Below, piece by piece: positions 52,028 through 61,326 of a DNA stretch of 64,000 bases. Location: NCBI RefSeq assembly GCF_023498005.1, contig NZ_CP097289.1:7440001-7504000 (forward strand), written 5' to 3'. Below the pieces are notes generated by a model. That model saw nothing but the letters and a program-made list of their open reading frames with translations. It was not told the origin of the DNA and did no database searches. This stretch comes from Streptomyces durmitorensis. Its GTDB lineage: Bacteria > Actinomycetota > Actinomycetes > Streptomycetales > Streptomycetaceae. Position 1 is the first letter of the stretch; every line of letters starts with the position of its first letter. Both the position numbers and the translations under genes were made by a program.

Positions 52028-53380
52028 GTGAGCGAGTCGAGCAGGGCCGACAGGGCGGGCGAGGCGGACCGGTCCCGGCCCGTCACCGGTGAGGACGAGG
52101 TCGTCGATCTCTGCCGCGATCTGATCCGCATCGACACCAGCAACTACGGCGATCACTCGGGCCCGGGGGAGCGCAAGGCCGCCGAGTACGTCGCGGAGAA
52201 GCTCGCCGAGGTGGGACTTGAGCCGCAGATCTTCGAGTCGCACCCCGGCCGCGCCTCCACGGTGGCCCGCATCGAGGGCGAGGACCGCTCACGGCCCGCG
52301 CTGCTCATCCACGGCCACACCGACGTCGTACCGGCGAACGCCCAGGACTGGACGCACCACCCCTTCTCCGGGGAGATCGCGGACGGCTGTGTGTGGGGCC
52401 GTGGCGCCGTCGACATGAAGGACATGGACGCGATGACCCTCGCGGTCGTCCGGGAACGCATGCGCACCGGCCGCAAGCCCCCGCGCGACATCGTGCTGTC
52501 CTTCATGGCCGACGAGGAGGCCGGCGGCACCTACGGCGCGCGCTACCTCGTCGACAACCACCCTGAGCTCTTCGAGGGCGTCACGGAGGCCATCAGCGAG
52601 GTCGGCGGCTTCTCCTTCCAGGTCAACGAGGACCTGCGGCTCTACCTCATCGAGACGGCCCAGAAGGGCATGCACTGGATGAAGCTGACCGTGGACGGCA
52701 CCGCCGGGCACGGTTCGATGATCCACAAGGACAACGCCATCACCGAACTGTCCGCGGCCGTGGGCCGGCTCGGGCAGCACAAGTTCCCGGTCCGGGTGAC
52801 CAAGACACTGCGGCACTTCCTGGACGAGCTCGGCGACGCGCTGGGCACCGAGCTCGACCCCGAGAACATGGACGAGACGCTCGCCAAGCTCGGCGGCATC
52901 GCCAAGCTCATCGGCGCCTCCCTGCAGAACACCGCCAACCCGACCCAGCTGGGCGCGGGCTACAAGGTCAACGTCATCCCGGGACAGGCGACGGCGCACG
53001 TCGACGGCCGCTTCCTGCCGGGGTTCGAGCAGGAGTTCCTCGCCGACCTGGACCGGATCCTCGGCCCGAACGTCAAGCGCACGGACGTGCACGCGGACAA
53101 GGCCCTGGAGACCACCTTCGACGGCGCGCTCGTCGACGCCATGCAGACGGCGCTCCAGGCCGAGGACCCGATCGCCCGCGCCGTTCCGTACATGCTCTCC
53201 GCGGGCACCGACGCCAAGTCCTTCGACGACCTCGGCATCCGCGGCTTCGGCTTCGCGCCGCTGAAGCTGCCGCCGGAGCTGGACTTCGCGGGCATGTTCC
53301 ACGGCGTCGACGAGCGAGTGCCCGTGGACGGCCTCAAGTTCGGTGTGCGCGTGCTCGACCGGTTCATCGACGCGTCCTGA
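52028..53380 (+). CDS. M20 family metallopeptidase (dipeptidase/deacylase)
   Basis: The 450-residue cytoplasmic enzyme has the M20 dizinc site: GHTDV with His97 and catalytic Asp99, GAVDMK with bridging Asp129, ADEEAGG with general base Glu163 and ligand Glu164, and a C-terminal His in MFHGVDERV. A dimerisation domain with GTAGHGSMIHKDNA lies between. It should hydrolyse dipeptides or N-acyl amino acids. GGGAGGAA precedes GTG 52028. It is monocistronic. Confidence 0.93.
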   Translation: MSESSRADRAGEADRSRPVTGEDEVVDLCRDLIRIDTSNYGDHSGPGERKAAEYVAEKLAEVGLEPQIFESHPGRASTVARIEGEDRSRPALLIHGHTDVVPANAQDWTHHPFSGEIADGCVWGRGAVDMKDMDAMTLAVVRERMRTGRKPPRDIVLSFMADEEAGGTYGARYLVDNHPELFEGVTEAISEVGGFSFQVNEDLRLYLIETAQKGMHWMKLTVDGTAGHGSMIHKDNAITELSAAVGRLGQHKFPVRVTKTLRHFLDELGDALGTELDPENMDETLAKLGGIAKLIGASLQNTANPTQLGAGYKVNVIPGQATAHVDGRFLPGFEQEFLADLDRILGPNVKRTDVHADKALETTFDGALVDAMQTALQAEDPIARAVPYMLSAGTDAKSFDDLGIRGFGFAPLKLPPELDFAGMFHGVDERVPVDGLKFGVRVLDRFIDAS

Positions 53381-53455
53381 ACGCCGGTGCACGCGCCCCC
53401 CGGTGACGCATTGCGTGCTGAAACGACACTCCAATAATCGTCAGCACGTACGTAC

Positions 53456-53487
53456 TTGACTGAAAAGAGTGAAAGGGACCATAGGCT
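53456..53487 (+). promoter_or_regulatory. Candidate promoter of chpH
   Basis: ttgact (53456-53461) and taggct (53482-53487) resemble -35 and -10 elements, although the 20-nt spacing is longer than ideal. The start codon follows 77 nt later, leaving a long leader. Confidence 0.35.
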
Positions 53488-53563
53488 CGTAGCCCCGCCA
53501 CTTCCTCCTCGTTACAGGTGGTGCGGTCCGCGGCTGGGATCGCATTGCCAACAAGGAGGAATA

Positions 53564-53797
53564 ATGATCAAGAAGGTCGTCGCTGCTGCGGCTGCTACTG
53601 GTGGTCTCGTGCTCGCGGGTGCGGGTATCGCTGCTGCCGACGCCGGTGCTCAGGGTGCCGCCGTGAAGTCTCCCGGTGTGCTCTCGGGCAATGTCGTTCA
53701 GGCGCCCATCCACGTGCCGGTGAACGTCTGTGGCAACACGGTCTCCGTGATCGGGCTGCTGAACCCCGCCTTCGGCAACACCTGCGTCAACAAGTGA
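53564..53797 (+). CDS. chpH: Short chaplin ChpH
   Basis: The 77-residue secreted protein has a signal peptide (IKKVVAAAAATGGLVLAGAG ending AAADAG) and one chaplin domain: SPGVLSGNVVQAPIHVPVNV, then CGNTVSVIGLLNPAFGNTCV, with the two family cysteines. Short chaplins assemble into amyloid-like fibrils that coat aerial hyphae and spores. An ideal AAGGAGGA precedes ATG 53564. The match to S. coelicolor ChpH appears near-complete from memory. A 12-bp terminator separates it from the long chaplin gene. Confidence 0.97.
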   Translation: MIKKVVAAAAATGGLVLAGAGIAAADAGAQGAAVKSPGVLSGNVVQAPIHVPVNVCGNTVSVIGLLNPAFGNTCVNK

Positions 53798-53836
53798 CGT
53801 TGTCGTGTCTCACCCCATGAGGGTCTGAGTCTGTCG

Positions 53837-53867
53837 GCCCCGGAGTGCGTGCCATGCACTCCGGGGC
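53837..53867 (+). terminator. Hairpin terminator after chpH
   Basis: gccccggagtgc (53837-53848) pairs perfectly with 53856-53867 and is followed by ttt. Confidence 0.88.
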
Positions 53868-53937
53868 TTTCGGGCATTCCGCGTACGCACCTCAAGGAGC
53901 GTGCGCATTCCTGAAGGTCATAAGACAGGGAAAACCT

Positions 53938-54702
53938 ATGCGACAGGTCACTCGTAAAGGCCTGATCACGGTGGCGGCCGCGACGGGCGTGCTCGCCATC
54001 AGCGGTGGATACGCGCACGCCGACTCGGGCGCCCGTGGGGGTGCGTCGGATTCCCCGGGTGTGCTGTCCGGCAACTCGGTCCAGCTCCCGGTGCACGTGC
54101 CGGTGAACGTCTGCGGCAACAGCGTCAACGTCGTCGGGGTGCTCAACCCCGCGGTGGGCAACAACTGCGCCAACACCTCCGACGAGGGTGGCAGCGGCAC
54201 GAGCAAGCCTCCGGGCGGCGGGTCCGCGGCCGAGGGGCACAGCAGTGACTCACCCGGCGTCGGCTCGGGCAACGACGTGCAGCTGCCGGTCGACGTGCCG
54301 GTCAACGTCTGCGGCAACAGCGTCACCATCGGCGGTCTCGGCAACGCGACCACCGGCAACGAGTGCGCCAACGACTCGGGTGAGGTGACCCCGCCGGGCA
54401 GCGAGAAGCCGCCCACGAAGCCGGAGCAGCCGCCGGGCGGGCCGCAGGACCCGCAGACGCCTCAGCAGCCCGACCAGCCGGGGAACCCCGACCAGCCGGG
54501 GAAGCCCGGTACGCCGGGTGAGGAGCCGGACGACCGGGCCGTGCCGAACCAGCCGGGGACGCAGACCATCACGCAGCCGAAGGGCTCGGAGACGCTCGCG
54601 GCGACGGGCAGCGAGCTGCCGGTCGGCGTCGTGCTTCCGGTGGGCGCGGGCATGCTGCTCGCGGGAACGGTGCTGTACCGCAGGGCGCGGTCGGCCGCCT
54701 GA
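53938..54702 (+). CDS. chpC: Long chaplin, ChpC-like, sortase substrate
   Basis: The 254-residue precursor has a signal peptide ending near AHADSG (residue 28), two chaplin domains (about 38-79 with Cys59 and Cys77, and 104-145 with Cys125 and Cys143), a Pro/Gln/Gly-rich wall-spanning stretch, a LAATG sortase signal (220-224), a hydrophobic helix and RRAR. Long chaplins are covalently attached to the cell wall and anchor short chaplins. Position next to chpH matches the chpC/chpH pair of S. coelicolor. Confidence 0.93.
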   Translation: MRQVTRKGLITVAAATGVLAISGGYAHADSGARGGASDSPGVLSGNSVQLPVHVPVNVCGNSVNVVGVLNPAVGNNCANTSDEGGSGTSKPPGGGSAAEGHSSDSPGVGSGNDVQLPVDVPVNVCGNSVTIGGLGNATTGNECANDSGEVTPPGSEKPPTKPEQPPGGPQDPQTPQQPDQPGNPDQPGKPGTPGEEPDDRAVPNQPGTQTITQPKGSETLAATGSELPVGVVLPVGAGMLLAGTVLYRRARSAA

Positions 54703-54742
54703 TCGAGGGCGGCACGCCGCCGCGCGATCCCGTGCACGGAAT

Positions 54743-54776
54743 TGGAGGGTGCCCCGCCTGATCGGGGCACCCTCCA
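54743..54776. terminator. Bidirectional terminator between long chaplin and DUF5703 genes
   Basis: ggagggtgcccc (54744-54755) pairs with 54764-54775, extended by one T-A pair, between convergent genes. Confidence 0.85.
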
Positions 54777-54792
54777 TTCCTGCTCTCTCACT

Positions 54793-54981
54793 TCACCAAG
54801 TGGCCCGCAGCTGGCGGATGATCCGCCGCTTCAGCCGCACTCTGCGGCTGCCGTCTGCGTGCAGGCTCAGGCGGTCCAACTCCCAGTGTCCGTACTCCGC
54901 GTGGTCCGTCAGCAGGCGCGTTGCTTCCTTGCGGGTGACCCCGCGCGGCACATACACGTCGACAAATTCGTATTCCGGCAT
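54793..54981 (-). CDS. DUF5703 small protein
   Basis: The 62-residue protein MPEYEFVDVYVPRGV..., with a basic C-terminal half (RRVRLKRRIIRQ), is the DUF5703 type, which I recall as widespread in Streptomyces with no assigned function. It has no signal or membrane segment. It is divergent from the acidic hypothetical gene (47-nt gap) and convergent with the long chaplin gene. Confidence 0.8.
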   Translation of the reverse strand: MPEYEFVDVYVPRGVTRKEATRLLTDHAEYGHWELDRLSLHADGSRRVRLKRRIIRQLRATW

Positions 54982-55028
54982 CGCATCTATTGTGCAAGTA
55001 CAGGCCCGGTACGGATAGCGTCTGCACT

Positions 55029-55802
55029 ATGTCTGATGCTGCGCAGCCCACCGCTGCCGAGGTACGCGCCGCCGCCGAGGCGGTCAAGACCGCGCTCGAC
55101 CGTCACCTTGCCGCGGTCGAACGCAGGTCGGGTGAGGACGACCCGGCCGTCTACGAAGCGTTCAACGAGCTGGCCGCCGCGGCCGAGGAGTACGACGAGC
55201 TTCTCTACGACCGCTATGACGAGGTCACCCCCTTCGAGATCCCCGGTTCGGACAGCGATGTGCTGCCGCCCTACCAGGGCCCGGAGGAGGCGAACGCACT
55301 GAGCGTGCTGATCCGCAGGGACTACGCCGTCGCGGAGCCGCAGCGGCTCCTCGCACAGGCCCAGCGGGTCGCGGACCTCGACGCGGACACGGCGGACGGG
55401 AGTCCCGCCGCCGCGGCCGCGGGCAGCAGCGTGCACGCCGCGCTCGGAGTCCTCTTCGGGGAGTTCGAACCGGACGAAATCGCCTCCCGGCACAAGGAGT
55501 TCGGCCTGGAGGAGGGCGACTCCACGCTCTGGGTCACCGCGGCGGACGAGCCCGCCGAGCCCGGGGAGTGGCTCGACGCCCCCTTCGACCAGGCGGACCC
55601 GCACCGGGTCGTGTGCCGGTTCGACGTCAGCGCGGTCTTCGACGACGACCCGGACGACGACGGCGTCGACGCCGACGTCCATGTCCGCGTCGATCCCGAC
55701 GCCGTGGCGGTCCTTGAGGAGCTCGACGACATCGACGAAGGGGACGAAGGGGACGTGCTCGATGTCGACGACGGCAGAAGCCCCCTCGACGCGGACCGCT
55801 GA
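55029..55802 (+). CDS. Acidic hypothetical protein, 257 aa
   Basis: No known domain is recognised. The N-terminal 75 residues are helical (AAAEAVKTALDRHLAAVERR, FNELAAAAEEYDELLYDRYD), and the C-terminal 60 residues are extremely acidic (DDDPDDDGVDADVHVRVDPD). It is cytoplasmic. ATG 55029 is used because the frame upstream crosses the leader. A strong hairpin follows the stop. Confidence 0.75.
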   Translation: MSDAAQPTAAEVRAAAEAVKTALDRHLAAVERRSGEDDPAVYEAFNELAAAAEEYDELLYDRYDEVTPFEIPGSDSDVLPPYQGPEEANALSVLIRRDYAVAEPQRLLAQAQRVADLDADTADGSPAAAAAGSSVHAALGVLFGEFEPDEIASRHKEFGLEEGDSTLWVTAADEPAEPGEWLDAPFDQADPHRVVCRFDVSAVFDDDPDDDGVDADVHVRVDPDAVAVLEELDDIDEGDEGDVLDVDDGRSPLDADR

Positions 55803-55815
55803 CCCCTCAGGCGCG

Positions 55816-55850
55816 CGGGCGCCGGTGGCCGTGACGGCCACCGGCGCCCG
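55816..55850. terminator. 15-bp hairpin between convergent genes
   Basis: cgggcgccggtggcc (55816-55830) pairs perfectly with 55836-55850 around gtgac. Confidence 0.88.
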
Positions 55851-55873
55851 GAGGCGCGGGACGGACCCTCCGC

Positions 55874-58099
55874 TCAGGACGTGGCGGGGACCTGGGGGCG
55901 CAGGAGGGTCTGGAGGCGCGTCGTGCGGGCCTTCGGGGGGATCTCCGCCACCGCGCGCGGCAACGCCTGCTCCGCGCCCTGGACCACCGACAGGTGCCGC
56001 TCACCGCGGCTGAACGCGGTGTAGACCCACGGCCTGCTCAGGGCCGCCGTCGCGTCGCCGGGCAGCACCACGACCGCCGCGGGCCAGCTCAGGCCCACGG
56101 CCTGGTGCGCGGTGAGCGCCCAGGCGTGCCGCACGGTCTGCTCCACCTGCTCCTTCGGTACGACGACGGGGGCGCCGTCACACTCCAGATGCAGCCCCTC
56201 CGCGTCGGCCCGCAGGACCCGGCCCAGCGTCGTGCGGCCGGGCGCCGGGACGTGGGCTACGCGGTCGCCGGGGTCGAAGCCGCCGAACCGGCCGGGGCCG
56301 GGGTTCAGCCGCTCCTTGAGCGCGGTGTTCAACGCGCGCGTGCCCGCGGCGCCGCCGTGCCCGGGAGTGATGACCTGGGTGTCCTCCGGGGGCACCCCGA
56401 TCGCCCGGGGCACCGAGTCCGCCACGAGCTGCACCGTGCGGTGGACCGCCTCGCCCGCGTCGCGCACGGGGACGATCACGACTTCCTTGCCCGGCGCCTC
56501 GACCTGGTTCAGCTCGCCGATGCCGATGCCGGAGACCAGCTCCCCGATGGGGCCGGGGTCCGGGACGCGCGAGACGACCTGCGGGCAGCAGCGCGCCGCG
56601 AGGAGATCCGCGAAGACCCGTCCGGGGCCCGCCGACCACAGCACTCCCGGGTCGCCGCTCAGCACCAGACGGGCGCCGTCCGGCAGGGACTCCACCAGCA
56701 TCGCGGCGCTCTCCACGTCCAGCTGCGGTGCGTCGAGGACCACCAGGAGATCGAGGGCGAGCGCTCCGTCCCTGTCCCGTCCGGGGCCCTCGGCGCCCGA
56801 GAGCAGCCCCGCCACGGTCGCGGTGCCCGCCTCGTCCGCGCCCGCGAGCCCGGCGACGTGGCGCCGTCCCGCGGAGCTGTGCGTGGCCGCCCACGCCCGC
56901 AGGCCGAGGGCCGCGGCGGCCGCCACCAGCGCGGCGGGCTCGGCGCGTGCCGCCTCGCCGCCGGTGTGCAGCACGAGGCCGTGACCGGCCGCCGCACGGA
57001 TCAGCTCGGCGGTGGAACCGGATGCCTCGCCCGCCGCGGACTCCCAGTCGGCGGACCGCGGGCCCGAACCCTCTTCCTTCGGCAGGGAGTTGATCACGCG
57101 GGCGAGCCCGTCGGCGAGGCTCTCCTCCGCGAGTGCGTACCGCTCGAGGCCGACCAGGACGCGGACCGGCTGCGCGGTCTCCTCGCCCTCGTCGTCGCCC
57201 TCGTCCCGCGCGGGGGCCGGGACCCCGGGTGTCTCGATGGCGTCCTGGAAGACCAGGATGTCGCCCTCCGCGATGGCGTCCTGCACCGCCGCGTCCGGAT
57301 CGGGTACGGCACGCTGGCCGAGCGCCGCGGTGAGCGCCGCCGCGTCCAGGGCCGTGTGCCCGGCGACGGCCGCCTGCTCCAGGAGCCAGGCGGTAATCGC
57401 ACGCCCCCTGCGCTCGTCGTCGGGGCCGCACTGCGCGCCCAGCAGTGCCCGCGCGAATCCGTCGGCCTGCTCCGTGCGCACGCCGCTGACCCGCAGCAAC
57501 TGCCAGGGGTCCGAACGGAGTTGAGCATCGGCGCCTTCGCCGAGCGCCGCCGCCGTCCGCGCGGCGAGGTCGGCGGGCGCCCCTCCGTCGGCGAGCACGG
57601 CACGGACCGCTGCCACGGCGTCGTCCCCCGGGCCCGAGGGGGCCGCCGCGACGGGCTGCGGGCGCCGTGCCGGTTCGGGCGCGGCCTTGCGCGGTGCGGG
57701 CTCGGGCTCGCGGAAGGCGCTGGCGGCCGGCTGCTCGCCGCTCTCCACCGCGCGCACGGCGGCCAGCAGATCGGCCGCCGTGCCGCTGAGCTTGGCCCCC
57801 GCGTCGACAGGACCCTGCTTGGCGGCCTTCCGCTCGGCGATCCGCTCCAGGAGCTCCCGCTGGGCGGCGATCTCCGCCTCGGTCTCCGAGAGCTCCTTGC
57901 TCTCGGCAGTGGCGGTGCCGGTGTCGGTGTCAGCGGTGTCGGCGGTGGCGTCTGAAGCAGCGTCGGAAGACGTGTCAGCGCCGGCGTCAGGGCCGCCGGA
58001 GCTGTCCGCGTCCGTGGCTTCCGGAGCCCCCGCCCCGGTCTCCTGTGCGGCAGCGGCCTCCGCTTCCTCCGCGGCAGCGGTTTCCGGCTCCGTACTCAC
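55874..58099 (-). CDS. RecD2-like helicase homologue with degenerate ATPase motifs
   Basis: The 741-residue protein starts with about 150 residues of low-complexity Ala/Glu/Asp/Thr. A RecD2-like helix-hairpin region follows (SDPWQLLRVSGVRTEQADGF) and then a superfamily 1 helicase core. Motif III-like RLVLSGDPGVLWSAGPGRVF and motif VI-like LSRPWVYTAFSRGERHLSV are clear. The Walker A position reads LHTGGEAARAEPAA with no GKT/GKS, and the Walker B strand LLVVLDAPQLD lacks the usual DE pair. ATP hydrolysis is therefore doubtful. The GTG start overlaps the aldo-keto reductase stop (GTGA). Confidence 0.72.
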   Translation of the reverse strand: MSTEPETAAAEEAEAAAAQETGAGAPEATDADSSGGPDAGADTSSDAASDATADTADTDTGTATAESKELSETEAEIAAQRELLERIAERKAAKQGPVDAGAKLSGTAADLLAAVRAVESGEQPAASAFREPEPAPRKAAPEPARRPQPVAAAPSGPGDDAVAAVRAVLADGGAPADLAARTAAALGEGADAQLRSDPWQLLRVSGVRTEQADGFARALLGAQCGPDDERRGRAITAWLLEQAAVAGHTALDAAALTAALGQRAVPDPDAAVQDAIAEGDILVFQDAIETPGVPAPARDEGDDEGEETAQPVRVLVGLERYALAEESLADGLARVINSLPKEEGSGPRSADWESAAGEASGSTAELIRAAAGHGLVLHTGGEAARAEPAALVAAAAALGLRAWAATHSSAGRRHVAGLAGADEAGTATVAGLLSGAEGPGRDRDGALALDLLVVLDAPQLDVESAAMLVESLPDGARLVLSGDPGVLWSAGPGRVFADLLAARCCPQVVSRVPDPGPIGELVSGIGIGELNQVEAPGKEVVIVPVRDAGEAVHRTVQLVADSVPRAIGVPPEDTQVITPGHGGAAGTRALNTALKERLNPGPGRFGGFDPGDRVAHVPAPGRTTLGRVLRADAEGLHLECDGAPVVVPKEQVEQTVRHAWALTAHQAVGLSWPAAVVVLPGDATAALSRPWVYTAFSRGERHLSVVQGAEQALPRAVAEIPPKARTTRLQTLLRPQVPATS

Positions 58100-59076
58100 A
58101 GCGTGCTCCAGTCCTGATCGGGGTAGCGGTGCACGGGCGCCGACACGTCGTCGAGCGCCTGGCAGATCTCGTCAGGAAGACTAAGGGTCTCCACTGACAA
58201 TGCGGCCGTGAGCTGCTGCGCGTTGCGCGCGCCGACGATCGGCGCGGTCACTCCGGGGCGGTCGCGCACCCAGGCGAGGGCGACGTGGAGGGGCGTGGCC
58301 GCGAGGCCGTCCGCCGCCGTGGCGACCGCGTCGACGATGCGGCTCGCGGTGTCGTCGAGGTAGGGCGCGACGAACGGCGCCAGATGCTCGGAGCCGCCGC
58401 GCGAGTCGGCCGGGGTGGAGTGGCGGTACTTCCCGGTGAGCACGCCGCGGCCGAGCGGCGACGAGGGCAGCAGGCCCACGCCCAGGTCCCTCGCCGCGGG
58501 CAGCAGCTCCCGCTCGACGCCGCGCTGCAGCAGGGAGTACTCCATCTGCGTACTCGCAAGGCGCGTGCGTGTCCCCGGGGCCGCGAGCTGCCATGTCGCC
58601 GCCTTGGCGAGCTGCCAGCCGGAGAAGTTCGAGATGCCCGCATAGCGCGCCCGGCCGCTGCTCACGGCGATGTCCAGGGCCTGGAGCGTCTCGTCCAGGG
58701 GTGTGCAGGGGTCGAAGGCGTGCAGCTGCCACAGGTCCACGTAATCCGTCCCCAGGCGGGCCAGGGACGCGTCGAGTGCGGAGAGGAGGTGGCCCCGCGA
58801 GCCGTCGAAGCGCCGGTCGGGGTCGGGCACGCTGCCCGCCTTGGTCGCAATGACCAGATCGCGGCGCGGCACGAGCCGTTCTATGAGTCGGCCGAGCAGA
58901 TACTCGGCCTCCCCGTCGCCGTACACATCGGCCGTGTCGACGAGGCTGCCTCCGGCTTCCCAGAACACCTTCAGCAGATCGGCGGCGTCGCTCTCCTGGG
59001 TGTGCCCCCACGTGAGGGTGCCGAGTCCGATCCGGGACACGCGAAGGCCGGTACGGCCGAGATGCCTCTGCTCCAT
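58096..59076 (-). CDS. Aldo/keto reductase
   Basis: The 326-residue TIM-barrel enzyme has the AKR signatures MEQRHLGRTGLRVSRIGLGT, VDTADVYGDGEAE (catalytic Asp and Tyr), the catalytic Lys in LVIATKAGSV, YVDLWQLHAFDP with the catalytic His, and an NADPH-binding end APIVGARNAQQL. It reduces aldehydes or ketones. The stop overlaps the helicase-like gene start, so the pair is one operon even though no functional link is obvious. Confidence 0.9.
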   Translation of the reverse strand: MEQRHLGRTGLRVSRIGLGTLTWGHTQESDAADLLKVFWEAGGSLVDTADVYGDGEAEYLLGRLIERLVPRRDLVIATKAGSVPDPDRRFDGSRGHLLSALDASLARLGTDYVDLWQLHAFDPCTPLDETLQALDIAVSSGRARYAGISNFSGWQLAKAATWQLAAPGTRTRLASTQMEYSLLQRGVERELLPAARDLGVGLLPSSPLGRGVLTGKYRHSTPADSRGGSEHLAPFVAPYLDDTASRIVDAVATAADGLAATPLHVALAWVRDRPGVTAPIVGARNAQQLTAALSVETLSLPDEICQALDDVSAPVHRYPDQDWSTL

Positions 59077-59214
59077 GGGCGCTGAGATTACTGGCCGTGC
59101 TCCAGCGGCGTGAGGGGCTGTGGACAAACCTGTGCCTGTGGAGAACCCGGCCACCCGCCCGCCCTCCGCTGACGGCGCGCGGGGCCACGCGCTACAGTCC
59201 CCGGCACAGGGACG

Positions 59215-59228
59215 TTACTGCTCAGTAA
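59215..59228. promoter_or_regulatory. Dyad upstream of the LLM oxidoreductase
   Basis: ttactg and cagtaa form a perfect 6-bp dyad with a 2-nt centre, ending 12 nt before ATG 59241. It may be an operator overlapping the transcription start. Confidence 0.45.
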
Positions 59229-59240
59229 GGGGATTCGGCC

Positions 59241-60290
59241 ATGCAGCTCGGGATCAACCTCGGCTACTGGGGCGCGGGGATGGACGCGGACAACCTCGCC
59301 GTCGCCAAGGAGGCCGACAAGCTCGGCTACGCGGTCTGCTGGGCCGCCGAGGCCTACGGCTCGGACGCCGCGACGGTGCTGTCCTGGGTGGCCGCGCAGA
59401 CCGAACGCATCGACATCGGATCCGCGATCTTCCAGATCCCGGCCCGGCAGCCCGCGATGACCGCCATGACGGCCGCCACGCTCGACTCGCTCTCCGGCGG
59501 CCGCTTCCGCCTGGGCCTCGGCGTCTCGGGGCCGCAGGTCTCCGAGGGCTGGTACGGCGTGAAGTTCGACAAGCCGCTGGCCCGCACCCGCGAGTACGTC
59601 GAGATCGTCCGCAAGGCGATGACGCGCGAGCGCCTCAGCTACGAGGGCGAGCACTGGACGCTCCCGCTGCCGGGCGGCCCGGGCAAGCCCATCAAGCTCA
59701 CCGTCCACCCGCAGCGCGAGCACATCCCGCTGTACGTCGCCGCGATCGGCCCCAAGAACCTGGAGCAGACCGGCGAGATCGCCGACGGCGCCCTGCTGAT
59801 CTTCCCCTCCGCCGAGCACCTGGAGGACACCGCGATCCGCCACCTGCGCGCGGGGCGCGAGAAGGCGGGCCAGACGATGGAGGGCTTCGACGTCGTCCCG
59901 ACGGTGCCGCTCGCGGTGGGCGACGACGTCAGCGCCCTCGCGGACATGTTCCGTCCGTACACCGCCCTCTACGTGGGCGGCATGGGCAGCCGCAAGCAGA
60001 ACTTCTACAACCAGCTCGCCCAGCGCATGGGATACGAGAAGGAAGCCGCCGAGATCCAGGACAAGTACCTGTCCGGCGACAAGGAGGGCGCCGCGGCGGC
60101 CGTGCCGCGCGAGCTGATCGACTCGACCACGCTGCTGGGCTCCGTGGACCGCATCGCCGAGCGGATGCAGGCCTACGCGGCCGCCGGGGTCACCACGCTC
60201 ACGCTGGCGCCCGCCGGCTTCACGCTGGAGGAGCGGATCACGGCCCTGCGCGCGGGCACGCAAGCGCTGGAGCGCGCTGGACTGGCGTAA
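59241..60290 (+). CDS. LLM-class F420-dependent oxidoreductase
   Basis: The 349-residue luciferase-like barrel protein has the F420-type opening MQLGINLGYWGAGMD, then CWAAEAYGSDAATVLSWVAA and SGGRFRLGLGVSGPQVSEGW, which is the coenzyme-phosphate region. Such enzymes use reduced or oxidised F420 for hydride transfer to unknown substrates. It is monocistronic. The 223 nt after it contain an inverted repeat cagctgtc/gacagctg and the leader of the next gene, and no other gene that I can support. Confidence 0.9.
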   Translation: MQLGINLGYWGAGMDADNLAVAKEADKLGYAVCWAAEAYGSDAATVLSWVAAQTERIDIGSAIFQIPARQPAMTAMTAATLDSLSGGRFRLGLGVSGPQVSEGWYGVKFDKPLARTREYVEIVRKAMTRERLSYEGEHWTLPLPGGPGKPIKLTVHPQREHIPLYVAAIGPKNLEQTGEIADGALLIFPSAEHLEDTAIRHLRAGREKAGQTMEGFDVVPTVPLAVGDDVSALADMFRPYTALYVGGMGSRKQNFYNQLAQRMGYEKEAAEIQDKYLSGDKEGAAAAVPRELIDSTTLLGSVDRIAERMQAYAAAGVTTLTLAPAGFTLEERITALRAGTQALERAGLA

Positions 60291-60513
60291 CCCGGAGGGA
60301 GAAGTTCTGCGGCCGTGGTGGGGGCTCGGGGGTCTTCCCCGCCACGGCCGTCACGGAGCACAACGCGCCGTGCGGCCCCTCGGTTACGGCCCCGTCCGGG
60401 GTCAGCTGTCCTTCGTTTGGCGGAGCCGGCCCCGACAGCTGTTGCCACACCTGCGCCACGGCATTTGACTTGTTCTTTGCGGAGTTCACGCGGAGGGCAT
60501 GGAGGTGCCAGTG

Positions 60514-61302
60514 ATGCTTTCGGCCAGGAGTGTCTTCGAGGAGATCCTCGACAACGACGAATCATTCCAGCTCTTCTGTTCCATCGCTGCCAGCGGGGAG
60601 TCGCAGGGAGGCTGGGAGAACGGCCGTATCGCGGCGCTCCTCCCGGAGAGCCAGCGCGCCCTCACCGCCAAGGTCGCCCGGCACGGCGCCGACGAGGACA
60701 AGCACGGGCGGATCTTCAACGCTCTGCTGAAGAAGCGTGGCCTGGAGCCCGTCCCGGTCCCGCCGGAGACCGACTACACCATGCTCCTGGAGCGGCAGGG
60801 GATCGGCCTGACGCACGAGAAGCTGCGCCGTGAAGAACCGCTGACCGAGCGGGACGTCGTCGTCTACCTCTCCCACAGCCGCGTGACCGAACAGCGGGCC
60901 GCCGACCAGATGGACATGCTGGTCACGTACTTCGGGGACCACCCCGAGGTCGGCAAGGCCATCAAGATGATCTGCCACGACGAGGACAACCACCTGGCGT
61001 ACTGCCACGAGGAGTTGCTGCGCCTGGCGGCCGCGGGACACGGGCGCACGATCCTGGAGACCCTGCACGAGTGCGCCCGTGCCGAGACGCGCGTGTACCG
61101 GGACGTGAGCCTCGCCGTGATGGGCCACATGGGGCGCGTCCTGGGCTGGCCGAAGCCCAAGTCCATGGCGCTCGCCTCGGGCGTGAACGCCATCTACGCG
61201 TACGAACGGCTGGGCGGCTGGCGGCGGATGGTGTCCCTGGAGATGCCCGAGCGGCGCGACGCACTCGGCGGGCCCGCCCTGCCGGCGACCGGCTTCGCCT
61301 GA
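60514..61302 (+). CDS. Ferritin-like di-iron domain protein
   Basis: The 262-residue helical protein has ExxH-type motifs expected for a di-iron site: DEDKH (Glu61, His64) and, later, HDEDNHLAYCHEELL, separated by helices with SHSRVTEQRAADQMDMLV. The function (oxidase, peroxide handling or iron storage) is not assigned. ATG 60514 has GGAGG at 8 nt; ATG 60499 is embedded next to its own ribosome site. It is convergent with corA. Confidence 0.78.
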   Translation: MLSARSVFEEILDNDESFQLFCSIAASGESQGGWENGRIAALLPESQRALTAKVARHGADEDKHGRIFNALLKKRGLEPVPVPPETDYTMLLERQGIGLTHEKLRREEPLTERDVVVYLSHSRVTEQRAADQMDMLVTYFGDHPEVGKAIKMICHDEDNHLAYCHEELLRLAAAGHGRTILETLHECARAETRVYRDVSLAVMGHMGRVLGWPKPKSMALASGVNAIYAYERLGGWRRMVSLEMPERRDALGGPALPATGFA

Positions 61303-61326
61303 CCGCGCCGCCCGCCGTGGCAGGCC

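Noticed and set aside
53564..54702. The two chaplin genes as one operon
   Set aside because: A 12-bp hairpin with a T-run lies between them and each has its own ribosome site, so separate transcripts are more likely.
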